Assembly (NCBI GenBank): GCA_031265435.1
Contig: JAISCR010000181.1
Span: forward strand, 1-46,691
From: Treponema sp.
GTDB taxonomy: Bacteria; Spirochaetota; Spirochaetia; Treponematales; Breznakiellaceae
Direction: 5' to 3'
Length of the DNA: 46,691 nucleotides
Position numbers and translations under genes: made by a program. Every line of letters starts with the position of its first letter. Within the stretch, counting starts at the first letter, position 1. Shown here piece after piece: positions 16,520 through 25,643 of this stretch. The notes below the pieces were generated by a model. It worked only from the letters and a program-made list of their open reading frames with translations. It did no database searches and was not told the DNA's origin.

Positions 16520-17467
16520 ATGCAAGGTATGAACGCGGAAACAGGCGCACAGAGGCTTCTTCAACAAGCCTATACGGATCTGAAAGAAGCTGACGCGGTT
16601 TCCGCCAGAAAACATTTGGAGGAAGCTCTCAGACAGGATTTTGGGAATCCGGAAGTAAAATACAGCCTCATGTGTGTCAAGTGGTGGCTGGATCGTATGG
16701 GCAGCATCGATCAATTTCGGGAACCCTATGACAAGGCCGGCTATATCATGTCCCAATGGAAGGCATGGTACAGTTTTCTTGACCGTGTGGGGGAAGCCTG
16801 TGATTCCTGCCGGTATGCGGTGAAGCATTATGTTTTTAACAGTGCGCTCAGGTATTTTGAAGAAACCCTGGGAGACAGAACAAGCCGGCGTGATCCGGTC
16901 TTAATGCTTCAGATAGGCAGATGTTATAAGGGTGTCGGCAACTATGAAGAGGCCCTGAAATGGCTGGAAGAGTCGGTCAGGCTTATAAAGGAAGACGGGG
17001 AAACCCTGGCGGAACTGGCCGATGTAAACGCCCTTCTGATGAAAAACAGGGTGGCAAAAGCTCTGTTCCGGGAAGCTTTTTTCCTGGATCCCCAGAAGGT
17101 GGATCTTCGGGACATGGAGTCGGAGCTGATAGTAAGGCTTCAGGATCATGTGGCAGCCCTGGGCTATAGGGGGCCTGAATTGGCCGAATGGATACCGGTT
17201 TACGGATCGCTTATAGGGGTCTTTTCGGTTAAACGGGAACTGAGACCGGTGGAACTGGGACGGCTCAAGCAGTCGATCTTTTCTCTGGAAAATGATATCC
17301 GGTCAAATCCTTCGGTAAGTGCGGTTTTGAAGCCGCGGCTTATTAACCGGTATTTCTGGTTGATAGATTATTGCGAGAATATTCAGGCCTATTCAAGCCT
17401 GGTCGAAGATACCAAGCTTAAGCTGAAGCTTATCGACAAGGCGATCTTTGACCGGTATGTGCGGTAA
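16520..17467 (+). CDS. TPR-repeat protein upstream of greA
   Basis: The protein has 315 residues and no signal peptide. TPR-like units include LLQQAYTDLKEADAVSARKH, LQIGRCYKGVGNYEEALKWL and LADVNALLMKNRVAKALFRE, so it is probably a cytoplasmic scaffold. The C-terminal third is helical but not repetitive. It is followed 24 bases later by the giant greA gene, whose N-terminal part is also a long helical-repeat region. The two products may interact; this is inference from position and fold only. Starts at 16520 and 16529 are both possible, neither with a strong ribosome binding site. A TATACT at 16492-16497 may be the -10 of its promoter. Confidence 0.75.
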   Translation: MQGMNAETGAQRLLQQAYTDLKEADAVSARKHLEEALRQDFGNPEVKYSLMCVKWWLDRMGSIDQFREPYDKAGYIMSQWKAWYSFLDRVGEACDSCRYAVKHYVFNSALRYFEETLGDRTSRRDPVLMLQIGRCYKGVGNYEEALKWLEESVRLIKEDGETLAELADVNALLMKNRVAKALFREAFFLDPQKVDLRDMESELIVRLQDHVAALGYRGPELAEWIPVYGSLIGVFSVKRELRPVELGRLKQSIFSLENDIRSNPSVSAVLKPRLINRYFWLIDYCENIQAYSSLVEDTKLKLKLIDKAIFDRYVR

Positions 17468-17491
17468 GAGTAAAACATTTAGGAGTACATG

Positions 17492-20257
17492 ATGTCTGAA
17501 GCTTTTGATGAAAAAGCACCTGTTGATGAAAAGGTTACGTTCCTCAAAAATGTCCAGGAAATGCTGAACGAGGAAAAATGGACCAGGGCGACCCTGAGTA
17601 ATTATTCTGCCAATCAGTTCAAGGAACTGGATCAGATTCTTAAGGAAGCCCGGGACGGCAGAATAATCCGGGACGGTCAGGATCTCAGGCTGGACATGGA
17701 ATTAAAGGGACTCTGTGATGAACACCTTACCCATTCAAAGAACAGTATCATAGCGCTCTACCTTTCGGGGATGATCTCTATTTCTCATGATGTCATTGAA
17801 GATTCAAACATGAACAGCCTTGTGGGGATCTTTCTGGATAACCACAAATGGAATATAGTCAATTATCTTTGTGAACGGATTCTTGATTACGGTGAATCAA
17901 AATTCGCTCTCCGTACCCTGGTAGAGTGTTATAAAAATGAAAGCAAGGAAGATGCGATCTACGGCATCTGGGAAAGGCTTGTCAAGGTTGATTATGAGGA
18001 AGCCGATATCGCCAAATCTCTGGCGGAACACTACGAAAAACAGGGCGACAAAGAAAACGCGATTGACTACTACAAGAAAGCCCTTCACCGCTATATTAAC
18101 AAGGCGCTGATCACCAATGTACGGGAAATTTGGGAAAAACTCCTCGGTTACTGTTCCAAAGACATTGACTTCTTCCTCCATGTGGAAAAACGGATAGCCA
18201 AAAATATAAGCGAAGACAAGGCGGTTCTTCTCCTGCAGGATGTGTACCAGGTCTGCAGAAAAAAGGATGATATAGAAACCGCCATAAATATCCTCAAGAT
18301 CATCCTTCAGTATGATGAAAGGGATGTCCATGCCCGTAAGGAACTGGTGGAATGTTTCAGGCAGAAATATGCGGCGCACAGCCAGCTTGAAGAATACATC
18401 CGCATTTCCAATATTTCCCAGAACTGGCGGCCGGTTCATGAGGCGGTTGCGGATTTTGAAAAACACATCGCCTTTGACAAGGGAAATTTTGTGTTCCACA
18501 GGACATGGGGCGCGGGCAGGATTGACAGCGTACAGGGGGACAAGATTGTTATCGATTTTGCAAAGAAGCGCTCCCAATCCATGTCTCTGCGTATGGCGGT
18601 AAATTCCCTTCAGACCCTTTCCAAAAACCATATCTGGGTGCTCAAGGCGACCCGAAAGAAGGAAGCCCTCCACGATAAAATCAAGGAAGACCATGCCTGG
18701 GCTCTGAAAACCGTGATAAAAAGCTTTGGGAACTCCTGCGATATAAAAAAGATCAAGGCCGAACTGGTGCCTTCGATTCTCAGCGCCGGGGAATGGACTA
18801 CCTGGGTTACCAAGGCGCGGGATATTCTCAAATCGGATCCCAACTTCGGAGTCAGCCCCGATAACATCGATCTTTTTACCGTGCGGGACAGGCCGATCAG
18901 TATTGAGGAAAAGCTCTACAATGAATTCAAGGCGGAACGGAATTTCTTTAACAGGGCCCAGACGCTGAGGCTTTACCTTACACAGGCGGATGTGGAACTG
19001 GATTCGGAGTATTTTAAGGAGATGTTTGACTATTTTACCTCATATCTCCCCTCCGCCTCTTCAATAAAGCAGGTAAACGAGAATATAGTTGCCTCCTGCC
19101 TCCTGATCAAGGAATTGGCGGGTAAATTCCCCAAGTTGGCAAACGGGCTTAGCCTCAATTTCGCCCCCCTCTTTGAAAAAATTGAGGATGTACCTGAACT
19201 TTTCCAAAATCTTAAAGACAGCAAGCTGCGGGAAGAGTTTTTGAAACAGGTAAAACTGCTTTCGGGCTGGGAGGATGTCTATATTCAGCTTTTTCCCTAC
19301 ATTCTCTCCAATTCCATCATTGAGGATCTGCTTGCCGGAGCCTATGAAAATAAACTTGTTGCGCTGGTATCTTCAAGTTTTGAAAATATCCGCGAGAGCA
19401 GCGCGGTCCGGGAAACTGCCGTATGGTTCTTTAAAAATGCTTCGGATACTCCCTGGTTCAAAAAGGCCTGTTTAGGCTATGAAAAGCAGCTCATTACCCT
19501 GATTCACATTCTGGATATCAGTTACCGGGATATTGAAAACCACCGGGATACTCCGGATAACCGCAAGGTTAACAAGCAGGTTTACAGTCTTCTTTTTACC
19601 GACAAAAGACTCATTGATTTTATCGATCAGGGTGACCGGGATACGATCATGCGTATCTTTACCTTTATTCAGGATGTAAAGGATCTCGACCCTGCCGACA
19701 AGATTGAGCTGAAAAAACAGATTCTCCTCAAGCATCCCGATTTCAAATTTCTGGGAAATGAAGAAAAAACGGTCATTACCAGGGGCCTCATGGTTACCGC
19801 CGCCAAATATGAAGAGAAGAACAGGCAGCTTGCCCATATCATGGAGGTGGAAGTACCGGCCAACTCAAAGGAGATTGGCTTTGCCCTGTCCCTGGGAGAC
19901 CTCCGGGAAAATGCGGAGTACAAGGCCGCCAAGGAAAAGCAGGAAATTCTCAATTCCACGGTGGCAAAACTCAAGGACGAGATTGACCGCGCCCAGATCT
20001 TCGATCCTGCGGCGGTGAATACCAGCCGGGTGTCTTTTGGTACCAAAGTGGTATTGCGCAGCACAAAGAAGAAGGACCGTGAGGAATACTCCATTCTGGG
20101 GCCATGGGAATCCGATCCGGAAAACAATGTTATTTCTTATCTTTCTCCCTTTGGAAGTACCATGCTCAATAAGGTCGCGGGAGAAGGATTTGATTTTTCC
20201 GCAAATAACGAAACTGTCCACTATGTGGTAGAAGAAATATCTGCGGTATCCATATAA
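17492..20257 (+). CDS. greA: Giant GreA-type transcription elongation factor
   Basis: The protein has 921 residues, against about 160 for usual GreA. Only the last 160 or so residues are GreA. They contain the coiled-coil tip GDLRENAEYKAAKEKQ with the acidic pair Asp803 and Glu806, which stabilise the cleavage metal in RNA polymerase, and a C-terminal FKBP-like domain (FGTKVVLRSTKKKDREEYSI, ISYLSPFGSTMLNK). The first 700 residues are helical, with TPR-like units (LAEHYEKQGDKENAIDYYKK) and a central RNA polymerase-binding-like segment (FHRTWGAGRIDSVQGDKIVIDFA in part). GreA rescues backtracked polymerase by transcript cleavage. I recall this long form from Treponema. The ATG at 17492 lies six bases after AGGAG; an ATG at 17489 is too close. 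Confidence 0.9.
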   Translation: MSEAFDEKAPVDEKVTFLKNVQEMLNEEKWTRATLSNYSANQFKELDQILKEARDGRIIRDGQDLRLDMELKGLCDEHLTHSKNSIIALYLSGMISISHDVIEDSNMNSLVGIFLDNHKWNIVNYLCERILDYGESKFALRTLVECYKNESKEDAIYGIWERLVKVDYEEADIAKSLAEHYEKQGDKENAIDYYKKALHRYINKALITNVREIWEKLLGYCSKDIDFFLHVEKRIAKNISEDKAVLLLQDVYQVCRKKDDIETAINILKIILQYDERDVHARKELVECFRQKYAAHSQLEEYIRISNISQNWRPVHEAVADFEKHIAFDKGNFVFHRTWGAGRIDSVQGDKIVIDFAKKRSQSMSLRMAVNSLQTLSKNHIWVLKATRKKEALHDKIKEDHAWALKTVIKSFGNSCDIKKIKAELVPSILSAGEWTTWVTKARDILKSDPNFGVSPDNIDLFTVRDRPISIEEKLYNEFKAERNFFNRAQTLRLYLTQADVELDSEYFKEMFDYFTSYLPSASSIKQVNENIVASCLLIKELAGKFPKLANGLSLNFAPLFEKIEDVPELFQNLKDSKLREEFLKQVKLLSGWEDVYIQLFPYILSNSIIEDLLAGAYENKLVALVSSSFENIRESSAVRETAVWFFKNASDTPWFKKACLGYEKQLITLIHILDISYRDIENHRDTPDNRKVNKQVYSLLFTDKRLIDFIDQGDRDTIMRIFTFIQDVKDLDPADKIELKKQILLKHPDFKFLGNEEKTVITRGLMVTAAKYEEKNRQLAHIMEVEVPANSKEIGFALSLGDLRENAEYKAAKEKQEILNSTVAKLKDEIDRAQIFDPAAVNTSRVSFGTKVVLRSTKKKDREEYSILGPWESDPENNVISYLSPFGSTMLNKVAGEGFDFSANNETVHYVVEEISAVSI

Positions 20258-20281
20258 CAGGTACCGTCTGGAGGAGGAAGG

Positions 20282-22012
20282 ATGAAACCCCGGTTAATAA
20301 GTAAAGCGATCCTGGGGATCGCCGGATTCCTGTTTTTGGGGAACCTGCCTTGTTCCTTCGGCCAAACCCGGCAGGGAACCGACCTTATCCTGCTTTTGGA
20401 TGTTTCTTCCAGCATGAGCGCCTGGCATGAAGAGGTTTCAGGCTATCTTTCCGGTCCTTTTTTGAAGGAAAATCTCAAGATTGGCGATACGTTTCACCTT
20501 ATTTCGATTGCCGGGAAACCCCGGCTTGAAATATCCCGCCTGGTTGAAGGCCGGGGAGACCTGGAAACCATAATCGGGCGCATGTTTTTGATGTATCCCC
20601 TGGAATCTTCCGCCGATCTGGCGGGAGCTTTAAGCTTTGCGGATAGTTATATATCGTCCCTCCCTTCCCCGCGGTCCAAAAAAGTGGTTCTGGTTACCGA
20701 CGGAGGAGAAAATGAGGCCGACCGGATTAGCGATGCGGGGCGGCGGCTGGAAACAGGGGGAAATAGTTTTGTGTATGTGCAGGTGCCTCAGGCCCTGGCA
20801 AAATACGGGCCCTCCCTGACTGCTCCTCCCGCGGCTGTTGCTTCGGGATCGGGGGTGTCCCAAAGCGGCGGGGATTCCGCGGGGACAGACGCTAGTCCCC
20901 GGAGTCAGGGCTCTCCGGCATCGCAGGGACAAAGTTCTCCGGCGTTACAGAGACAGGGCTCTCCGGCATCGGAAGGGCAAGGTGCTTCGGTATCGCAGGG
21001 ACAGGGGTCTCCGACATCGGGGCAAGACTCGCCGTCGTTACCGGGGCAGGGTTCTTCGGTATTACAGGGGCAGAGTGCCGCGTCCGGACAACCGGCCCCT
21101 GCCGGAGAGGAGCAGGCTCCCGCAAGCCCGGCGGCGGGTACCGGGTTTGAGGAACAGTTTTCAGATTCAGGTGAGGCAGACTCCGGCCAGGGCGGAACGG
21201 TGTTTCGGGAAAGTACTGAAGAAACTTCGTCCTCTGCCCCTGTTACAGGCGGAGATACCGGTTCCTCAGAGGCTCAAAGTCCGGCGTCTCCGGTATCTTC
21301 GGCTCCCTCCGAAGGGGAATCCCGGCCTTCAGGCGCGGCGGAAGATTCCGGCAGGGCTGCGGGTTCAGGCTTAAGCTTAAGTATGCCGGTTCTCGCGGGA
21401 CTCGGGATTGGCGCCCTGCTGGTGCTGGGGCTTATTATTTTCCTTGTCGCGCGCAGGCTTCAGGATTCGCCGAAACGGGTTATAGCCCAGGCGGCTTCAC
21501 CCTCCCCTGCCCCGGCATCTCCGGTTTCCGCTGCCGCGAGCCGTCCGTCCGGTTCAGATACTTCGGTAATGGAGAACTATGCCGCCAGCCGGAAACCCCG
21601 GAGCACTCCCTATCAGAATACCTACAAGCCACCTGCCAGAACCGAAGGCCCCCTGATGATCTCCCTCTTTGTGGAAGATCAGAATACCATGATCGGCAAG
21701 CGGAACATTCATATTGCCAAGCCGGGCTACAGTTTTACCGTTGGAGGCGGGAAATCGGATTTTCTAATCTTCCTGGTCTCCGTTCCTCCCCATATTGCGG
21801 AAGTCCGGGTTGACGGAGAACGCTGTGCCTTTATTCCGAGGAAACCCCAGTTCTTCCCGGATACCGGTTCCCAGCAGATTTCGGATTGTATAGGCAAGAT
21901 GATTAGGATCGTATCGGAGAAGGGTTATGAACTCCACCTCAGGATGGAGCGTTACGAGGATCCTCTTCTCTCCCTTAATCGGCTTCTTCACTCGGTTGAC
22001 GTTCCGGGTTAG
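20282..22012 (+). CDS. vWA-domain protein with signal peptide, repeat region and membrane helix
   Basis: The protein has 576 residues. A signal sequence (AILGIAGFLFLGNLPCSFGQ) is followed by a von Willebrand A domain, about 30-190, with the metal site LLDVSSSMS and VVLVTDGGEN. A low-complexity region of about 180 residues, rich in Gly, Ser, Pro and Gln, contains 24-bp tandem repeats. One transmembrane helix (LAGLGIGALLVLGLIIFLVA) follows. The C-terminal part should then be cytoplasmic; its core, from MISLFVEDQNTMIGKRNIHI onward with a YSFTVGGGKSDFLIFL segment, has an FHA-like look, but I am unsure. GGAGGAAGG lies just before the ATG. It is the last gene of the greA operon and overlaps the opposing HEAT gene by 38 bp. 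Confidence 0.8.
   Translation: MKPRLISKAILGIAGFLFLGNLPCSFGQTRQGTDLILLLDVSSSMSAWHEEVSGYLSGPFLKENLKIGDTFHLISIAGKPRLEISRLVEGRGDLETIIGRMFLMYPLESSADLAGALSFADSYISSLPSPRSKKVVLVTDGGENEADRISDAGRRLETGGNSFVYVQVPQALAKYGPSLTAPPAAVASGSGVSQSGGDSAGTDASPRSQGSPASQGQSSPALQRQGSPASEGQGASVSQGQGSPTSGQDSPSLPGQGSSVLQGQSAASGQPAPAGEEQAPASPAAGTGFEEQFSDSGEADSGQGGTVFRESTEETSSSAPVTGGDTGSSEAQSPASPVSSAPSEGESRPSGAAEDSGRAAGSGLSLSMPVLAGLGIGALLVLGLIIFLVARRLQDSPKRVIAQAASPSPAPASPVSAAASRPSGSDTSVMENYAASRKPRSTPYQNTYKPPARTEGPLMISLFVEDQNTMIGKRNIHIAKPGYSFTVGGGKSDFLIFLVSVPPHIAEVRVDGERCAFIPRKPQFFPDTGSQQISDCIGKMIRIVSEKGYELHLRMERYEDPLLSLNRLLHSVDVPG
20909..21073 (+). repeat. Seven degenerate 24-bp tandem repeats inside the vWA gene
   Basis: The coding repeats give octapeptides of the form GSPASQGQ. 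Successive units are GSPASQGQ, SSPALQRQ, GSPASEGQ, GASVSQGQ, GSPTSGQ (one residue short), DSPSLPGQ and GSSVLQGQ. All units are multiples of three, so copy-number change would keep the frame. The region is an extracellular linker between the vWA domain and the membrane helix. Confidence 0.8.
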
Positions 22013-23393
22013 CGGATAGTCCCAGTTTTTCAAGTGTTGTCCGGGCTTTCCGGGCCAGACTGCCGTTCTTTTTTTCATCCAGCAGAGGCCTTATGTCGTC
22101 TTCAAGGCCGGTCAGCCTGTTGTTTAACGCCATGTCCAGGGCATAGGATTTTTCGATAACTCCCCCGCCGGCAAGGAAACGGCGGGCGGTTGTTTCCAGC
22201 TTTGCCGTTTTTGCCCCGCCCGCTGCCTTGAGAAGGCCGTTGTAGAGGGGAATCTGGCTGGCCTGCTTTGCCTCGTCCATCTCCACTATCAGCTTTTCAA
22301 TATACGTGTCCGGATCGTTATTGATGATCATCTCCGCCGCAAGAATCCGCGCCCGGTCATTGTTCTTTCTCTCTTCAAAAAGAGTTTTGAGAAAATCCAG
22401 GCACTCTTTACTGCCGATTTCTCCCAGGGCCCGGATGGCTTCGTCCCTGACTGCCGGTACATCGTCCCGTTCCGTACGGAATTTGAGATACGGCACGGCT
22501 TCGGCGAGTTTTCTCTCTTTGGCGGCCTTTGCCGCTGCCAGGCGGGTACGGTAATACGAATCCCGGAAGGCTTCAATGATCGCGGCCCCGGCCTCTTCCG
22601 ACTGAAAGGGCCCCAAAGCGCCTACCGCGGCGGCACGGACATTGGGATCCTGATCCGTAACGGCCCCTATAATCAGGGGAAGACCGTCAATATTGCCGAT
22701 CTTTGACAGGGCTTCCACGGCCGCTATACGGATTACCGCTCTCGTTTCCTCATTCTCAACAAGCTCACTGAGGAAGGAGATTCCCTCATTTGAACCTGTT
22801 TCCCCGACTGCCGTTACAATCTCCCGTTGATTCTCCGCGGAAGGTTCCCTGTTTTGATAGTAATCGATTAGATACGCGGCTGTCGCATCGGACTCTTCAT
22901 TGTTCCTTCCGGCCCTGCCCAAAGCCCTGAACCCTGAGGTGGAAAAGCGCTTTTCTCCCAAATCAATAAGGTTCATGAGGGGCCTTACCGCGGATTGGGC
23001 GTTAACTTTTCCAAGATAATCTATTGCCGCGACGACTGTGGCATTGGTTTCCTCATCCCGTTCTTCAATGGCCCGGATCGCCCGCTCTTCAAGCCCCTTC
23101 TTGTTCCTGTCCGCAAAAAAGGAAAAAACACCGGTAAGTATATTCCGGTTTTTTGTGTTTTGAATCAGTGTAATCAGGGCTTCATCAAGATAAGAGTCAT
23201 TTTCATTTTTCAGGGTCTGGATAAGGGAGGATATTTCAGTCTCGGTGCCGAAACGGATGGTTCTCCTCCGGCTGTCATCTTCCGCGGCTATGGTGTCTTC
23301 AAGAGACTCCGCATGTGCCGCTTTCTCCGGAAAGGAAACATGCAAAAACAAAAACAGCAAACTTAAAAAAACGAATGATTTTTTATACATCAT
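21975..23393 (-). CDS. Exported HEAT-repeat protein
   Basis: The protein has 472 residues. A signal peptide (KKSFVFLSLLFLFLHVSFPEKAAHA) precedes about eight HEAT/armadillo-type helical repeats. Clear units are AAIDYLGKVNAQSAVRPLMN, IAAVEALSKIGNIDGLPLII, VRAAAVGALGPFQSEEAGAA and VRDEAIRALGEIGSKECLDF. It is probably a periplasmic scaffold; the partner is unknown. It follows tgt by 12 bases and ends the long rimP operon. Its last 38 bp overlap, tail to tail, the end of the vWA gene on the other strand, leaving no room for a terminator between them. A second ATG one codon downstream is equally possible as the start. Confidence 0.82.
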   Translation of the reverse strand: MMYKKSFVFLSLLFLFLHVSFPEKAAHAESLEDTIAAEDDSRRRTIRFGTETEISSLIQTLKNENDSYLDEALITLIQNTKNRNILTGVFSFFADRNKKGLEERAIRAIEERDEETNATVVAAIDYLGKVNAQSAVRPLMNLIDLGEKRFSTSGFRALGRAGRNNEESDATAAYLIDYYQNREPSAENQREIVTAVGETGSNEGISFLSELVENEETRAVIRIAAVEALSKIGNIDGLPLIIGAVTDQDPNVRAAAVGALGPFQSEEAGAAIIEAFRDSYYRTRLAAAKAAKERKLAEAVPYLKFRTERDDVPAVRDEAIRALGEIGSKECLDFLKTLFEERKNNDRARILAAEMIINNDPDTYIEKLIVEMDEAKQASQIPLYNGLLKAAGGAKTAKLETTARRFLAGGGVIEKSYALDMALNNRLTGLEDDIRPLLDEKKNGSLARKARTTLEKLGLSANPERQPSEEAD

Positions 23394-23405
23394 AAAGCTT
23401 TTTCT

Positions 23406-24539
23406 TTACTCCATTTGGCTGAATCGGGCAAGGAATTCTCTTTTGAAGTCTCCAAACCTGTTTTCCTCAATCGCCCTGCGGCTCTCCAGTACCAGCCTGT
23501 TAAGAAAGTACAGATTGTGGTAGCTTGCCAGCATGGAACAGAGGATCTCCTGCGCCTTGAACAGGTGCCTGAGATACGCACGGGAATAGTTCCGGCACAC
23601 CTTACACCCGCACTCTTCATCTATCGGCCGAAAGTCCACGCGGTTTTCGGCTTTTTTTAGGGAAAGCGGGCCTTTGCTTGTAAAAACTCTCCCGTTTCGG
23701 CCTTCCCTGGTGGGAAGTACACAGTCAAACATATCTATGCCGTTTTCAATGGCGGTGAGAATATAGTCCGGGGTGCCTATACCCATCACATAGCGGGGCT
23801 TGTTTTCCGGTAAAAATGACGCGGTAAGGGCCAGATACTCCCGGTAGGTTTCCGGCGGCTCCCCCACGGAGAGCCCTCCGATGGCAATACCCGGCGTATC
23901 CGCTTCGGCACACAGGGCCGCGCTTTTCTCCCGGAGATCCCGGTAAAAATTCCCCTGCACTATGGAAAAGAGAAGCCCCTCGTACCCGTTTTCGCGTTTC
24001 TCAAGCCAGGCTTTTTGAGCCCTTTCTAGCCATTGTCCGGTTATGTCCAGGGCTTTTACCGCGTCCCTGTACTCTGTTCCCCAGCCGGTGCAGACATCAA
24101 GCTGCATCTGTATATCGCTCCCCAGGATTGTCTGGATCTCCACAGCCTTTTCCGGACTGAGGACATGGAGGGAACCGTCGATGTGGGAACGAAATTTCGC
24201 CCCTTCTGGGGTAATTTTCCGGAAGGGCGCAAGGGAAAAAACCTGAAACCCTCCCGAATCGGTAAGGATATTACGATCCCAGCGCATGAAGCGGTGGAGT
24301 CCGCCGGCCTCCCCTATCACCTCCGTACCGGGCCTCAGGTACAGGTGGTAGGTATTGGAAAGGATGATCTCAAAACCGATCTCCTCAAGATCTTCCCTGG
24401 TCAAGGCCTTTACCGTACCGTTGGTTCCGACAGGCATAAAAACAGGGGTACTCACTTTCCCATGAAACAGGTCCAGTTCCCCTGTCCTGGCCGCGGAATT
24501 CCCGTCCCTGTGTTTTATAGTAAAGATACGTTCACTCAT
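23406..24539 (-). CDS. tgt: tRNA-guanine transglycosylase
   Basis: The protein has 377 residues, the normal bacterial length. It exchanges guanine-34 for preQ1 in tRNAs with GUN anticodons, a step of queuosine synthesis. Motifs seen: LSNTYHLYLRPG, LTDSGGFQVFSL with the general-base Asp, FSIVQGNFYRDLRE, GGLSVGEPPE, the nucleophile region IDMFDCVLPTREGRNG, and the zinc site CGCKVCRNYSRAYLRHLF. The ATG at 24539 is followed by MSERIFTIKHRDG. It lies 39 bp after the lptG-type gene in the same orientation. No queA is in the window. Confidence 0.96.
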   Translation of the reverse strand: MSERIFTIKHRDGNSAARTGELDLFHGKVSTPVFMPVGTNGTVKALTREDLEEIGFEIILSNTYHLYLRPGTEVIGEAGGLHRFMRWDRNILTDSGGFQVFSLAPFRKITPEGAKFRSHIDGSLHVLSPEKAVEIQTILGSDIQMQLDVCTGWGTEYRDAVKALDITGQWLERAQKAWLEKRENGYEGLLFSIVQGNFYRDLREKSAALCAEADTPGIAIGGLSVGEPPETYREYLALTASFLPENKPRYVMGIGTPDYILTAIENGIDMFDCVLPTREGRNGRVFTSKGPLSLKKAENRVDFRPIDEECGCKVCRNYSRAYLRHLFKAQEILCSMLASYHNLYFLNRLVLESRRAIEENRFGDFKREFLARFSQME

Positions 24540-24578
24540 GCCCCAATCCTGGCTTTTGGAGATCCGGCCCTGCCGGAT

Positions 24579-25643
24579 CTATGTTTTTGCGCTTCTCAAA
24601 AGCAGCCCCCCCACTGCCACGAAGGTGGCAACCGGGAACCACGCGCCCGCGAGGGGAGGAATATAGCCCAGCCTGGCCATCATCATGGTGATCATCTCCA
24701 TGACATAGAAACCTACGGCGGTTACAAGGCTTGCGAGAAGACTCATCAGGAGGATATTTTTTCTGAAACGGCCTCCCATAGAGATTGAAAGGATCATCAC
24801 GACAAAGGAGGTTGTCGCGTAAGAATAACGGTGATAGTAATCCGCAAGGGCCTGAATAAAGGGGAGACCGGCGGCCTTGAGATCTTGTACCAGGAGATTC
24901 GCCTCTTTGGCGGGAAGTTCTTCCACATTGGCGGCATTTCTGCGGAACGTATCCGGTTTTTCCCGGTACATATCCGTATCCTCCAGGGGCCGGGTACGGA
25001 GCAGGCCGTCTCTCCACTCATAGATAACCGGGTTGCTGAGAAACCAGAAGTCGCCGGTCCAGGCAGCCCTGGGGGAACGAACCAGAGATACAAATTCACC
25101 CCGTTCATTTTTTTCTACAATACTGACTCCGTTCAAAGCCTGGGCGTTGTGATCGTAGTAGTCCACCGAATAGATAATGAGGCCGTTATTCGCCTTGATC
25201 ACTATATCCGAATTATTTTCCGTACGCTGCTGGTGCAGGAGGATTCTTGAAAGATCATTTTTTATTTTAAGGGTTGGAATTACTATACGGTCATCGAAGT
25301 AAAATGAAAAGATGGTTGCCAGAAACCCTACCAGGACGAGGGGCAGACAGAAACGCCTGAAGGGAATGCCCGAAGAAAAAATCGATGTAAGCTCGTTGCG
25401 GGCATAGAGATCGCCCAGTGTATAGGCCGCGGCAAACAGAAGGGAGATCGGCATGGCATAGGAAAAACTTTTGGGAAGGTAGTAATAACTTACCGTTATG
25501 ATCTGCTTAAAGGGAACCTCATAGTTGAGGTAACGCCAGAGATTGGCAAAAAGATCGATAAGTGAAAGGAGGAGCACAAACATGGTAACCGCTACTACAA
25601 AGATGGGGAAGAATTGCCTTAAAAGATAACGGTCCAGGGTCAT
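24579..25643 (-). CDS. lptG: LptF/LptG (YjgP/YjgQ) family permease, second copy
   Basis: The protein has 354 residues. The start MTLDRYLLRQFFPIF at 25643 overlaps the upstream stop by four bases (ATGA); a longer frame would run into that gene. Three helices are at the N-terminus and three at the C-terminus, around a soluble beta-jellyroll domain of about 170 residues, the YjgP/YjgQ layout. The family region SYYYLPKSFSYAMPISLLFA is present. In proteobacteria LptF and LptG pair with the ATPase LptB to pull lipopolysaccharide from the inner membrane. Here the pair is present without lptB or lptC nearby. As treponemes are generally thought to lack classical LPS, the cargo may be another glycolipid. 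Confidence 0.85.
   Translation of the reverse strand: MTLDRYLLRQFFPIFVVAVTMFVLLLSLIDLFANLWRYLNYEVPFKQIITVSYYYLPKSFSYAMPISLLFAAAYTLGDLYARNELTSIFSSGIPFRRFCLPLVLVGFLATIFSFYFDDRIVIPTLKIKNDLSRILLHQQRTENNSDIVIKANNGLIIYSVDYYDHNAQALNGVSIVEKNERGEFVSLVRSPRAAWTGDFWFLSNPVIYEWRDGLLRTRPLEDTDMYREKPDTFRRNAANVEELPAKEANLLVQDLKAAGLPFIQALADYYHRYSYATTSFVVMILSISMGGRFRKNILLMSLLASLVTAVGFYVMEMITMMMARLGYIPPLAGAWFPVATFVAVGGLLLRSAKT

Noticed and set aside
17897-18694. 265-codon open frame on the - strand
   Set aside because: Antisense to greA, no supporting motif.
20909-21073. CRISPR array
   Set aside because: The repeats are degenerate, contiguous and in frame, with no spacers. No cas genes are present.
20838-21374. 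Arg-rich open frame overlapping the vWA repeats
   Set aside because: It is the +1 reading of the low-complexity Gly/Ser repeat region; the vWA frame has signal peptide, domain and helix.
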